Of a DNA stretch of 64,000 bases, positions 22,233 to 31,750 are shown in pieces. Position 1 is the stretch's first letter; each line of letters begins with the position of its first letter. The DNA lies in assembly GCF_027409185.1 (NCBI RefSeq), contig NC_084461.1:141715001-141779000 (forward strand). Reading direction: 5' to 3'. The translations under genes were made by a program, and so were the position numbers. The notes beneath the pieces are model-generated. The model made no database searches. It saw nothing but the letters and a program-made list of their open reading frames with translations, and was not told the DNA's origin. This DNA comes from Cynocephalus volans. Lineage: Eukaryota > Chordata > Mammalia > Dermoptera > Cynocephalidae.

Positions 22233-23045
22233 TCTGCTATACTTTCTCTCCAACAGGAAAAACAGCCAAGAGATAACTAAAATAAATAACTGAAAATAGT
22301 TTTTTTAAAGCTCCAGGATTCACGAAATGGAGTTCTGTGAAAGAGAATAACTGGAGTGGATGCGGTAGTTAGAGGCATCTTCTTTGAAATGCAAGCCCAC
22401 AGAGAGGGACTTCCAAGCTGAGATCTCAATCCCTGAACTGAGCTTTGTGCTGAGGAATTTGTAGATTGCTCAGCTCCCCAATAACCTCTACTTCTACTTT
22501 GACCTGAACAGAGGATGACAAAGAAAACAGTCTCCTTTCTTAAGTAAGAAGATTTCCTTCCTTTACAAAAGGAGCCTGGGCGGATTCCGTGAGGGGAATG
22601 AGAGCTGAAAGTGTTCAGAGCGGTGCTTGGCACCCAGTTGGTGCTCGGCACCCAGTTGGTGCTCAGCAAACGTCCCCTTCTTCCTTCGGACTCCTGTCCT
22701 TGACACGGGCTGGACCAAAATTGGGCTCCCGTCTGAACTTGCAATGGTTTGTACATCGTGAACACAATGCTTTATGCTTTAAAACAGATATTGACATTTA
22801 ATACAGTAAAGTGAGGGTCGGAAGTATGTTTCCTAACTCAGAATAAATTGTATTGTCCAGTTGATGAGTCTCAGGGGGAAAAAATGTGCTAGCTCAGTTA
22901 TTTAATTTGTGGTTGAGGACTGAATTCCCTTTCTTGGTTCCAGTGGCCAGGGTTGAGGGTAAAGGGGGGGGGGCGGTTGGGCGGTGGGGCAAGTGGGAGC
23001 AGGATGCCTGCCTCAGCAGCCTCTGGATGACTCCTTCCAAAACCA
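22233..23045. other. Unassigned sequence with a small tandem duplication
   Basis: GGCACCCAGTTGGTGCTC is present twice in tandem at about 22628-22665, probably inside a MIR/L2 3' end. A G-run of ten lies at about 22964-22973. I see no gene. Confidence 0.4.
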
Positions 23046-23050
23046 TCAGT

Positions 23051-23196
23051 CTCCATTTCACATGGTACCTTCATCCATCCATCACCAGCATTAAAGGCCT
23101 CATCTTTAGCCAGGCTCTGAGCCACTTGCCTGACACTGAAAAACTGCAGAGTTTTACAGCCAGATATATATCCATATATATTTATATACATATAAA
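23051..23196. repeat. ~140-bp repeated unit, copy 2
   Basis: CTCCATTTCACATGGTACCT through CAGATATATATCCATATATA. It shares TTCATCCATCCATCACCAGC and GCCTGACACTGAAAAACT with copy 1 at 21972-22112, but here it has no hAT flanks. Confidence 0.6.
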
Positions 23197-23264
23197 TTAC
23201 CTTCAAAGCCACTTCTCCTTTTTTGCAGTTAGAGTTACCATATCTGTCTGACCTCTTTGTCCTT

Positions 23265-23425
23265 TAGAAGAACGTAGATTCTGTGGTTAGACTGGGCTTT
23301 ACCCCCTTGCTCTATTCTACTAGCTGTGTAACGCTGGGGAAAACTTTCAACCTCTCTGAGCCTCAGTTTTATCATTTATAATAATAGTACCTACCAACTT
23401 CATCCATTTATATAACAAATATGTG
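23265..23425 (+). mobile_element. MIR SINE
   Basis: TACTAGCTGTGTAACGCTGG, ACCTCTCTGAGCCTCAGTTT and AATAATAGTACCTACC are a well-preserved forward MIR. Confidence 0.8.
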
Positions 23426-23790
23426 AGTGCCTATTGTGCACCAGGCATTGTGAAAATCTAGAAATATATAGATTTCACAGCATCTAAGACAAGATTCCTA
23501 TCTTTGTGGATCTTACAATCTAGTATAGGGAGTTATAATACTCAAGTAAGTAGATACTCAGGATTGGTACAGGATAGAAGATATGAAGGAGAGAGAGAGG
23601 GGCATGTAAGAGAGGAGCTACTTACGTGACACTGAGAGAAGACCTGAAGAATGAGGATGTGTAAACCATGGGAAGACCTGTGAATGGCATCTGGCAGAGA
23701 AAATATTAAGCACAGGTATCTGGAAATGGAAAAAGGATTGTTGTGTTTTAGGAACAGAAGAAAGTAGCATAGCATCCAAGAGGGAAAGTG
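23426..23790. other. Probable ancient interspersed repeat, family not assigned
   Basis: The wording (TGTGCACCAGGCATTG, AAGACCTGAAGAATGAGGA) resembles a widespread old mammalian repeat also seen at 7880 and 36890. I see no gene. Confidence 0.3.
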
Positions 23791-23891
23791 GGAGATGGTT
23801 GGTTAATTCAGTTGGTTAGAGCACAGTGCTAATACACCAAGGTCAAGGGTTCAGATCCCCATACCGGCCAGCGAGGATAAAAAAAAAAAAT
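23791..23891 (+). mobile_element. CYN-like SINE monomer
   Basis: GGTTAATTCAGTTGGTTAGA, AGCACAGTGCTAATACACCA, GGGTTCAGATCCCC and ACCGGCCAGCGAGG followed by an A-run. Confidence 0.88.
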
Positions 23892-24084
23892 TGTACAGGA
23901 TTTATGTTTTTAAAAGAGTAGCTTACTATTTGGTTACTATGTGGTGAAAGGATTATAAAATGCAAGGATAAAAGTAGGGAGACCAGATTTATTGTAAAAA
24001 TTGCCCACAATTACAAATGTAAAATAATGAGCACAGCCCCTGACACATGTAAGTTCTCTACAAATGATAGTTGTTCTGGAAAGT

Positions 24085-24366
24085 CTAAGACTGTCCTGTC
24101 CAATACAGTAGCCACTAGTCACATGTGACTAATGAACCTTTGAAATGTGGCTAAGGTAATGAAGGAGTTAAATGTCTCATTTTATTCAATTTAAATTCAT
24201 TTAAATTTAAATTTAAAAATTGATATTTGATTCTGTTTTGAGGAGGTATATTTGGAAAAACTTGGATATATGAATCTACTTTTTAACTGTAAATTTTATA
24301 AAATTTGAATATAGATTCAAATACTTTTAATAAGAATTTGATGTGTTTAATGCTGCTACTAGAAAG
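24085..24366. mobile_element. hAT/Charlie-like AT-rich element
   Basis: CTGTCCAATACAGTAGCCAC-TAGTCACATGTGACTA opens it, and it ends near TGCTGCTACTAGAAA. It is related to copies at 25803-26095 and 36058-36250. Confidence 0.55.
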
Positions 24367-25490
24367 GTCTTTGTCCCCCAACTTCAGGGGTCCCTTTCTT
24401 TCTACACACTGACTACCTGAAACTGCTCTCGCAATCTTATCTGCTGGCAGGTTAATTAGCTAATTAATCTCTTAAGGAAACTTCTCTTTAGTACACTCAA
24501 CCTTTCCAGGGGCCTATTCATCTTGAGCTGCAGCCCCTCCCTGAGAAGTTGCCACAAACACTCAGGAAGTTCCATCTCCCTGTAGCTACCCTGGAGCACT
24601 GCTCTACATGTGCCCCATTATACATCCAGTCTCAGTCATTTTCTCCACGGGCATTCTACTTCTCAACCCTGAGGGCAAAGTGAAGCATACAGACAGGGCA
24701 CATCAGGTAGCAATCCAAGAGCAGCATTAGAGGCAGGAGTTGCATCAATCCCAGGTTAGGTCAGGCGGATTTCAGAACCATGGAGAGCTCACCCGTCCAG
24801 GTACTGCCATTAAGTAGCATAGGCTAAGAGCCAATAGTGCTACACACTGAGGGAAAAGAAGGGAGTGTGGAAAAATGAGGAAGGCCTGCCTCTGGCCCTC
24901 CCTGGAGCTCACAGCCGAAGAGGGGAACTGGAGATGGAACAGTTCTAAGCAAGGTATAATCAGAGGAGTATCAGAATGCAGGAGAGATAGGGAGTAGTCC
25001 CCTTCATGCAAAAAGGGTGAGAAATCAAGAAGGCTTCTTGGAGGAGGAGGCACTTAAGTTAAGCCTTGGAAGACAGAGAGGATTTCAACAGGTCCAAGCC
25101 TAGGGCTGAGCTCTTAAAGCCCTTAATAAATGTACTTGTTGAACAAAGTATTGGATGGATGGATGGACAGGTGGATGAGGGGGAATTGGAACAAGGAAGA
25201 TCTAAGCTCCAGATGTGCACAAGACAGTGCAGTGGCCCTGGAGGCCAGACAATGTGACCTGCTCTATCCTGGCTTCTGACTGAGAAAGCTGAAGCACTGA
25301 GCTCCATTCTCCCTGGGCCTAGACTCCTGGGGATGCGAGGGTGTGGGAGGCTTCAGGTGCAATGGCAGGTGAGAGCACTGTCAGTCCAACAAGAGGTGGC
25401 TGGAGGCTAGAGGAGCCCTCATGGCTGCTCTGACCCTGTTACTGGCTGGGGATGTTGTAGGAGTGGGCAGATGCCTGGTGCAGGGGACTC
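24367..25490. other. Unassigned intergenic sequence
   Basis: Apparently mostly single-copy. 24960-25080 has wording of the unassigned ancient repeat noted at 7531. A short GGAT run lies at about 25154-25170. I see no exon. Confidence 0.3.
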
Positions 25491-25496
25491 CTGAGT

Positions 25497-25757
25497 GTCC
25501 ATACCTACATCCTGGTCTATGACATCTGCTGCTTTGACAGCTTTGAGTACATCAAGACCATCTGCCAGCAGATCTCCAAGGGCTGAGGGCTGCGCCTGGA
25601 ACAGAACGTATGGTAGCAGTTGTATTGACCAGGCACAGCCTGCCTGCCCTTCTTTGAGTCAAGTGGCTGTGAGACTGGCACAGTTCTGAGATTCCTTCCT
25701 CACCCTGCAGGGTGATTGGCACCTCGGAGACGCCCATCATCATGGTGGGTAACAAGG
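25497..25757 (+). pseudogene. RASL10B-like small GTPase relic, two exon pieces
   Basis: 25497-25574 reads [16 protein letters not shown] then [10 protein letters not shown], and 25711-25757 reads VIGTSETPIIMVGNK. Both are distinctive of RASL10B, a Ras-like GTPase; the second piece carries the G4-type NK-D region. Between them are 136 bp of non-coding sequence ending CCTCACCCTGCAG/G, a good acceptor, so this is an unspliced genomic copy and not a processed pseudogene. The first piece runs into a stop (SKG then TGA) where the parent continues LETR, and no donor is clear. Nothing of the rest of the gene is visible. Immediately downstream it merges into the 3' end of a CYN SINE with a poly(A) tail. 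Confidence 0.75.
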
Positions 25758-25802
25758 ATTTGGATCCCTGTACTGGCGAGCCACAAAAAAAAAAAAAAAA
25801 TT
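25749..25802 (+). mobile_element. 3' end of a CYN-like SINE with poly(A)
   Basis: GATTTGGATCCCTGTACTGG-CGAGCCAC followed by about 17 A's matches only the B-box half of the SINE monomer. It is joined directly to the RASL10B-like sequence, with no SINE 5' half. Confidence 0.65.
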
Positions 25803-26095
25803 GGATGTCCAAATTGAGATGTGCTATAATAGTAAAAAACACCCATGATCCTTTAGACTTAGTATGAAAAAGAGAATGTAAAGTAATTTGTTAATAATTT
25901 TTATATTGATTGTATGTTCAGAGGGTGATATTTTGGACATATTTGGTTAAATAAAATGTTATTAATTTTATTTAATAATATAAAATATTATATTAATTTT
26001 TCTACTGTTACTGTGTTTATACTGCTACTAGAAAATTTTAAATTACATATGTGGCTCATATTGCATTCTGTCAGTAATGCTAATCTAAGGGAAAA
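25803..26095. mobile_element. hAT/Charlie-like element
   Basis: GTCCAAATTGAGATGTGCTA through AAATTACATATGTGGCTCAT-ATTGCATTCTGTC. It matches the right-hand part of a known AT-rich hAT repeat. The composite element at 26114 is inserted just past its end. Confidence 0.6.
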
Positions 26096-27278
26096 CAGAA
26101 CCCTAGAAATTTATTTATTTATTTTAATTTATTTTTTATTAGCATATTCATTGCTACAAATCATACTTATTCTTTATGCCCCAGTTTGGTGGTGCTGCTG
26201 GGCTGGTTGTGGATGTCAGGGGAGTATGGCTGAGGCCCTCAGCCTTCCCTGCTCCCTGGCTTGGGAGCCCAGGGGGCTTCCAGTCTTTCTAGGTTTTATA
26301 GGTGGTTTTTGGTGATGTGAGACCTTTACTAGTTAATATGAAATTTTGTCTCTGATCTGTGGGTATTTTGCTTTTTCTTTCAATTATGTGTTGGATTATT
26401 CACTATTCCCACCCATTAAACTCTGTACTGGAACTAATTTGTTGTCCTTTGCTTACTTCCAGAATGGGGGAACTTCCTGTGGGGACCAGCACATGAGCCC
26501 TATGGTTGAGCTAAATTGCTTCATTGCTGCTGATTCCCTGGGGAAGGCTTTTGTGCAGCTCAGGTTTCAATTGGTGACCTCATATGTACTTCCAGGTCTT
26601 GTGAGGTCCGGTACACCTGGGTTGTGTATAAACTCTAGTCTGGGCCTGAGGCTTTTCAGCAAACTGCACCCCTGCAGTTCTATATTCCTGACCAGACTCC
26701 ACTGAGTGGTCCTACACTGATGGAGGACAGATCCGCTGTCTATGCTGTACACCAATGTTCCCCAGCGGGCCTGTCTCCCCCATCGCCTGCACTCCAAGCA
26801 CTTACCATAGGGCCGGCCCTGTGCTGGTCTCTTGTGATGACTCACCGGCCTCTGAGTGGCTCCTTTTTTCAGTTGTCTGTGGCCCCTTGTTCCTATGTGG
26901 GTCCATGGGAACCCTGTTAGTGGTCTAGCTGTCCTGGGGGCCACCAAGGCCCTCTTCTCCCCTGCCACCTCCAAACAACTTCATACAAAGGGCACAGCTG
27001 TGGCTTTTGTCAGCTCTTGCTCTGTGTGCTCACCAGCTCCAGACTTGAAGCAGCTGGGGCTCAAAATGGTTGGAGCAGTTCTTTCTTTCTCTCATTGTGG
27101 CTTCTCCCACCTTCATGAACTCCACAGGTCTCTCCTCCTCTTCCCCTGAGCTTTAGTGGCCCCAGCTTGGCTGTCGTTGCTTTCTAATAGTTGTAAATTG
27201 GTTGATTTGTGGAAGAGAGTGACACTGGGTACTGTCTATTCTACCATCTTGACTGGAAGCCAGAAACCTAGAAATTTA
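26096..27278 (-). mobile_element. Composite L1-derived retrotransposon, second copy
   Basis: The element is 26114-27260 and reads on the minus strand. An 18-bp duplication flanks it (26096-26113 and 27261-27278, one mismatch, ending CCTAGAAATTTA). On the minus strand it starts AGTCAAGATGGTAGAATAGA and follows the leader of the 2403-4342 copy for about 830 bp, to the shared AAATTAGTTCC. It then has a different AT-rich centre, one GC-rich unit (CCACAACCAGCCCAGCAGC, resembling the VNTR motif CCACAACCAG), and a tail (GGGGCATAAAGAATAAGTAT) homologous to 4200-4220 of the first copy. It has no coding frame. Confidence 0.75.
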
Positions 27279-27785
27279 AGTGCACAGAATGTTAACTCTT
27301 GAGTATGTCTTCTATCGGAAATCTCAATTTGAACATTGGAAACTTGAAAAAATAAACAGCAATAGCATATTTTGGAAACACAGAGGGAATGCAGGATCCG
27401 TGTCTTAATTACAAATTTTATATACATTTCATTCTCAAGGAATTCTTCTGGCATCCCTGACAGTTCCTGGACATTGGACCCTGCTTTGGCAAGCTGAGGA
27501 CCCCAACTCTGGGGGAAGGGGAGAGATGGAGCCCCAGAGTGTGAGATTTTACCCCCAAAACTGGGCTCACTAAGCCTCATGGTATTAGTACATCCACTTT
27601 GAGCACAGGAAGAACTGAGTCAGTCTAGCATAAATTTAAATCTCTAGATCCAGTGAATTAAATGCACAGACCTTCCCAAAATTTAGCACAGCATGTGCAT
27701 AAGTCACCAAGGAGGCAGGAGATATTTCTGCCTCTGCCTGTGGATTGTCTACAAAGCAATTTAAGTTAAGGTTATGTGCCATGGT
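27279..27785. other. Unassigned intergenic sequence
   Basis: A 114-codon minus-strand open frame overlaps here but shows no recognisable domain. I see no other feature. Confidence 0.3.
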
Positions 27786-27980
27786 CTGCACTAGTGCTCT
27801 ACATTTGTTATCTCATTTAAGCCTCAGGAAACTTCATGAGGTAGATATCACTATTATGTCCAGACTATATTATCAAGATTCAGTGACTTGTCCAAGACTA
27901 CACGGCTGCTAAGAGGCAGAGCAGGTATTCAAACCATGGCAGACTGACTCCAGAATCTATACTCTTAACCACCACACTGG
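27786..27980 (-). mobile_element. MIR SINE (reverse)
   Basis: TGTTATCTCATTTAAGCCTC, GTGACTTGTCCAAGACTACA and CTCTTAACCACCACACTGG are a long reverse MIR. Confidence 0.82.
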
Positions 27981-29190
27981 ACAGCAACCTAGCTGTCATG
28001 CTGGTGACCCAAAGGACCTCCCTCGAGGAAGACACTCCTTCACTTGTATCCTGTATTATTCCCAGTCATGCTAAGACTTGCTTATTTCTCCCAGATCTGG
28101 CCACAGATTAAGTGGACAGCTTCTTACTGACTGAAAGGTGATCATATGTCATTAAGAAACCACCCAATTACTCTCCCAGGAAGAAAAGCAGAGGAGGACC
28201 TGGTTCCTTTGCTAATTTCTCTATTTATTGCTATACCCACCACTGGACCTAGTATGATGCCTACCACTCATTCATTGCTCATTCATTCACGTTCAACATC
28301 CATTCTCTCAACATACTTAGGTGCTCAGCACCCTGTCTGGGGAGAGTGAATGGAAGCATTGCAAATATTACCAGTATTAATAATATTATTAATAATTATT
28401 AGTAACAGTAGTAGTAATTGACAAAATTACTATTACTATCAGTAGTTGATCATAATAGTGGTAATATTTGTGAGAGCTTCATTTATAATAATGAGTATAA
28501 TAAAAACAAACATTTGTTGAGTACTTATTGTGTTAAGTGCTATTATTATTAAAGTATTTTTTTCTGTCTTGAACACTTCATTTTCTGTGTTTTAGGTTAG
28601 TCATAACACCATTTAATTCTTACAACAATCCTATAATGCAATTCCAAATGTCTTGATATCTATTTACTCAACTCAGAGAACTGAGTACCCAGTATTTGGG
28701 CCATAAATTCATGAAAAGATCATTCACCCATGTGATAACAGGATGTTCACTGACCCCTCACAATTGAAAGCAAGTCAGACTTGGTCTCTGTCCTGTGGAA
28801 ACAACAACAGAACCATCCTCTAAGTGAAAAACATATCTTTTCCTTTTACAGGGAAGTTGTAAGGACTAAGAGACAAAATTTTTGTGGTTCCAGGAGTTGG
28901 TGGTTGGGCTTCCATTGTTAAAAATTTGGTTTTTGCTTCATGCTCTATACTTCAGCAACATTCAACTAGTAAATGGTCCCAGTAATGCTCCTGATATTTT
29001 CCTGCTCCTGATTCCATGTTCTTTAGCATCTCCGGTTTCCACTGAATGAATTATTCCTCTTTTAACAGCCTAACTCAAATATCTTTTTAATGAAGACCTA
29101 CCAAACTTGGCCAATTGGATTTTGATTCCTCTTGGTGTAAAAAGAAGAACAGAATGCTTCTTCCTTTGCGCTCAGTAGCTCCTTTATCCT
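27981..29190. other. Unassigned intergenic sequence with TAAT-rich stretch
   Basis: 28370-28460 is low-complexity TAATATTA/AGTAGT-rich DNA. The remainder is unremarkable with no supported gene. Confidence 0.3.
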
Positions 29191-29194
29191 TCTC

Positions 29195-29305
29195 TCTGCT
29201 TTCCCACTAGCCTGTGAGCTCTTGGCATTGGGGGAGGGCAGGGACTTTCTCTTAATAGGCTTCATGTCCCCAGCTACTGGCACAAGGCCTGTCACATATT
29301 ATTAT
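29195..29305 (+). mobile_element. L2 3'-end fragment
   Basis: CCTGTGAGCTCTTGGCATTG, GGGCAGGGACTTTCTC and CCCCAGCTACTGGCACAAGG match the L2 3' region. Confidence 0.65.
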
Positions 29306-29530
29306 TGTAGCTAATATTCATTAAACACTATGTGTCATGCCCTGTGATCTTTGCACTCTGCATTATATAATTTCTGTCTCTCAACAAACTTATGAGGTAG
29401 GCACCATTGTTATTCATCTCAATTTTTCCATATGTAGTAAATTTACATATTAAAGTTTAGAAGCATTAAGCAACTTGCCCAAAGACACACAGTTAGTCAG
29501 CAGAGCCAGAATTAGAACTCAAATAATCAA
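29306..29530 (-). mobile_element. MIR SINE (reverse)
   Basis: AACTTATGAGGTAGGCACCA, CAACTTGCCCAAAGACACAC and AGCCAGAATTAGAACTC are the reverse MIR body. Confidence 0.78.
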
Positions 29531-29647
29531 ATAATTCAACTTAAAGATTTTTTTTACAGCAGGTGGCTCTTAATAAGCACATAGTCAATGAATATTAGCA
29601 ACTAGGATTATTGTTCAAAGTTGGACAGCTAATAAAGTAAGACAGCT

Positions 29648-29690
29648 ATCCCTGAGCTGGCCAGCTGCCAAAAAAAGAATAAATAAAAAT
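29648..29690 (+). mobile_element. CYN-like SINE 3' remnant
   Basis: CTGAGCTGGCCAGCTGCCA followed by A-rich DNA resembles the 3' end of the monomer. It is very short. Confidence 0.4.
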
Positions 29691-30039
29691 AAGGTAAGAA
29701 AGCTGACATTGTAATTCATTTGTTTTATTTAATTTAACTCCAAAATTCACAGCCTTCCCTTTATACCAGAATTTAATTAGCAGGACCTCTTAAAGAGACG
29801 TAACCATTTATATTTTTGAAGATTCTGGTGTACTAAAAAAATTAATATTAAAAGATTTCCGAAAATCTGATATGTTTTTGATGTTTACTTTAAACATACT
29901 AAAGCTTTCAACATAAATTCAAAACACAAGTTTGATACCTTTCCCAAAAAAGTCTTTCCCATCTATCTCTGCAATAGGTTTTGCAAATTACCCAAAACTA
30001 ATTAATGCTCTGCTCTGATTACTGGTTGGTTACCTTGAG

Positions 30040-30122
30040 TGTGAACACTTTATTTCAATTCTGTATTCCCAGCATAGTGCCTGGGATCTAATAAGCATTC
30101 AATAAACATTTCTTGAATGAAT
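30040..30122 (+). mobile_element. L2 3' terminus
   Basis: TTCCCAGCATAGTGCCTGGG followed by CATTCAATAAACATTTCTTG-AATGAATG is the classic L2 ending. Confidence 0.75.
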
Positions 30123-30127
30123 GTCTA

Positions 30128-30531
30128 GGGCGATAGTTTGCTTTTGGTCTCAGGACCCCTTCACATTCTTAAAAATTATTGAGGATCACAAAAAGCTTTT
30201 GTTTACATGCGTTATACCTATTAATATTTACCATAGTAGAAATTAGAACTGAAAACTTTTAAAAATGTTATTCATTCCAGATAACAATACAGTCATTGTA
30301 TACCAACATAAATATTTTTATGAGTAATGATTATACTTTCCAAAACAAAAAATATACTGAAAAGAGTGACATTTTTTACATTTTTACAAATCTCTGACTT
30401 AATAGGAGACAGCTGGATTCACATAGCTCCTTCTTCATTCAATCGCACTATCATATGACCTATAGCCTCTGGAAAACTCCACTGTACACTCATGAGAAAA
30501 TTAGTGTGATAAAGGCAAATAACAACAGTAG
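30128..30531. mobile_element. hAT element, left part
   Basis: TTTTGGTCTCAGGACCCCTT, ATTATTGAGGATCACAAAAA and AGACAGCTGGATTCACATAG belong to an old hAT repeat. It is interrupted after AAATAACAACAGTAG and resumes at 31328. Confidence 0.65.
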
Positions 30532-31327
30532 TGAGATAGGAAGTGCTTGGTTTCCATGCGCTGGGGTCACCGAACACATCTCTCAGTTTCAAGCCATTCT
30601 CCAAGGTCTCAGTTCCCTCCCCTAAAGGAGCGTTACCCTTGCTAGTTAGACCTATATCTCGCACCAACTATGCGAAATTGAGACAGCAAGGAGTTGGCTT
30701 ATGCAAATCCAGTGGCTGGGCATGCTCAGTAGTTAAGGTTTATATAACCCTGGTAGCCGAGAATGCTCCGTGGAAGGGAGTTTAATCCTTTGAATGACCT
30801 TCCACTAGGGGCACTAAAGAGCACAGAATATTCTTGACTATGTCTGCTGCGTGTGATAGGATTTCAGCAGGGAACATGCCCTAAAAAGAGACCAACTGCC
30901 ATGTGCAAGACTATGTTACATAACAGGGAACCACCCCCATAATTGAATATTTATTAGATATCATGAATATGTATTAGATAGCGAAACTATCTTCACTTTG
31001 CTGGCTGAGGTATGTATAATTTCTTTTGAATCAAACTTACTTTTAGCAGGTGGCTGCTCACTCTCTTGAGCCAGCCTGCACTCTGTACTGAACTTGAAGT
31101 GTGTATCTCTTGTGTGTTAAACTTGGAGTGGGCCCTGCTCAGTCTTTGGAGCTATGCTGCAATTTCTCTGTGAAGTCTGTATCTCTTGTTACCTTAAACC
31201 TGTTCTCACTTTCTACTGTGACTCTGCTCTTGAATTCTTTCCTGAAGCGGAGTCAAGAACCTGGTAAGAGGACAGGGTGGGTTAGGGCACGCTACCTGGG
31301 AATCCCCAGACCCTTTCTCCAACATCA
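30532..31327 (+). mobile_element. Solo LTR-like insertion upstream of TTC1
   Basis: About 796 bp that begins TG (TGAGATAGG) and ends CA (CCAACATCA), inserted precisely into a hAT repeat. The 4-base flanks are GTAG and GTAT. Inside are GGGCATGCTCAGTAG and a TATATAA box at 30741, as in ERV1/gammaretrovirus-type LTRs, and a TTCTTTCCTGAAGCGG-type stretch in the putative U5. No internal viral genes and no second LTR are seen, so it would be a solo LTR. Its 3' end is about 420 bp from the end of TTC1 exon 1. The family is unknown to me and boundaries may shift by a few bases. Confidence 0.5.
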
Positions 31328-31375
31328 GTATTATTATGAAAATTGTTTACCCCTTAAAAGGCACACTTTGAGAAC
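31328..31375. mobile_element. hAT element, right terminus
   Basis: TATTATTATGAAAATTGTTT and GCACACTTTGAGAACC complete the hAT repeat begun at 30128. Confidence 0.6.
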
Positions 31376-31587
31376 CGATGGAGGGAGAATTCTATTTTTG
31401 TCAAAGTTTATGCTTTAGGACTCCTCTATACATTGCTAGCACGAGAGAGTTCAGGGTGAAAGAGTAAAACAAACACCATAGGGACAGGCTCTTTTCCTCT
31501 TTTTTTTTTTTCTTGCTCTTGTGCTGAGTAACGCAGTCTTGCCGAAACACAAGATGGCAACCGTCTCTCACATTTCAGTGCGTACAA

Positions 31588-31595
31588 TGACGTCA
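31588..31595. promoter_or_regulatory. Consensus CRE palindrome
   Basis: TGACGTCA, a full CREB/ATF site, in the TTC1 promoter. Confidence 0.6.
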
Positions 31596-31622
31596 CACAG
31601 CAAACCTCGTCTTGAGGTTTGC

Positions 31623-31641
31623 ACTACACTTCCCAGGATGC
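31623..31641. promoter_or_regulatory. ZNF143/THAP11-type motif
   Basis: ACTACACTTCCCAGGATGC matches the known ACTACA-N-TTCCCAG-ATGC motif almost perfectly. Such sites lie near start sites of housekeeping genes. Confidence 0.7.
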
Positions 31642-31679
31642 TTTGCCAACAGTGACGCCAGTGGTCGGCGCCAAAGGAA

Positions 31680-31750
31680 GTGCACCTGACCGAGCGGAAG
31701 TAGAAGATCTCAGAGGCTAGGAAGGTGGACACGCAAGGAGCAGTCAGGCT
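31680..31750 (+). other. TTC1: TTC1 exon 1 (5' UTR, non-coding)
   Basis: The sequence up to CAGTCAGGCT/GTGAGTATC gives a strong donor at 31751. There is no ATG leading to the TTC1 frame, so it is untranslated. The start is estimated, not observed. Confidence 0.6.

Larger units (their letters stand above)
31490..31750 (+). promoter_or_regulatory. TTC1: TTC1 core promoter region
   Basis: A TATA-less, moderately CpG-rich block directly upstream of the first splice donor. It contains AAGATGGCAA at 31551 (YY1-like), a palindromic CRE TGACGTCA at 31588-31595, ACTACACTTCCCAGGATGC at 31623-31641 (ZNF143/THAP11-type) and two ETS-like sites (AGGAAGTG about 31675, GCGGAAGT about 31694). This mix is typical of constitutively active housekeeping promoters. 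Transcription probably starts near 31650-31700. Confidence 0.75.

Noticed and set aside
22277..22765. 162-codon minus frame
   Set aside because: No family match; part of its length comes from a local tandem duplication, and the sequence contains MIR/L2-like wording.
26567..26974. 135-codon minus frame
   Set aside because: It lies in the leader of the composite retrotransposon; the first copy has the corresponding frame disrupted.
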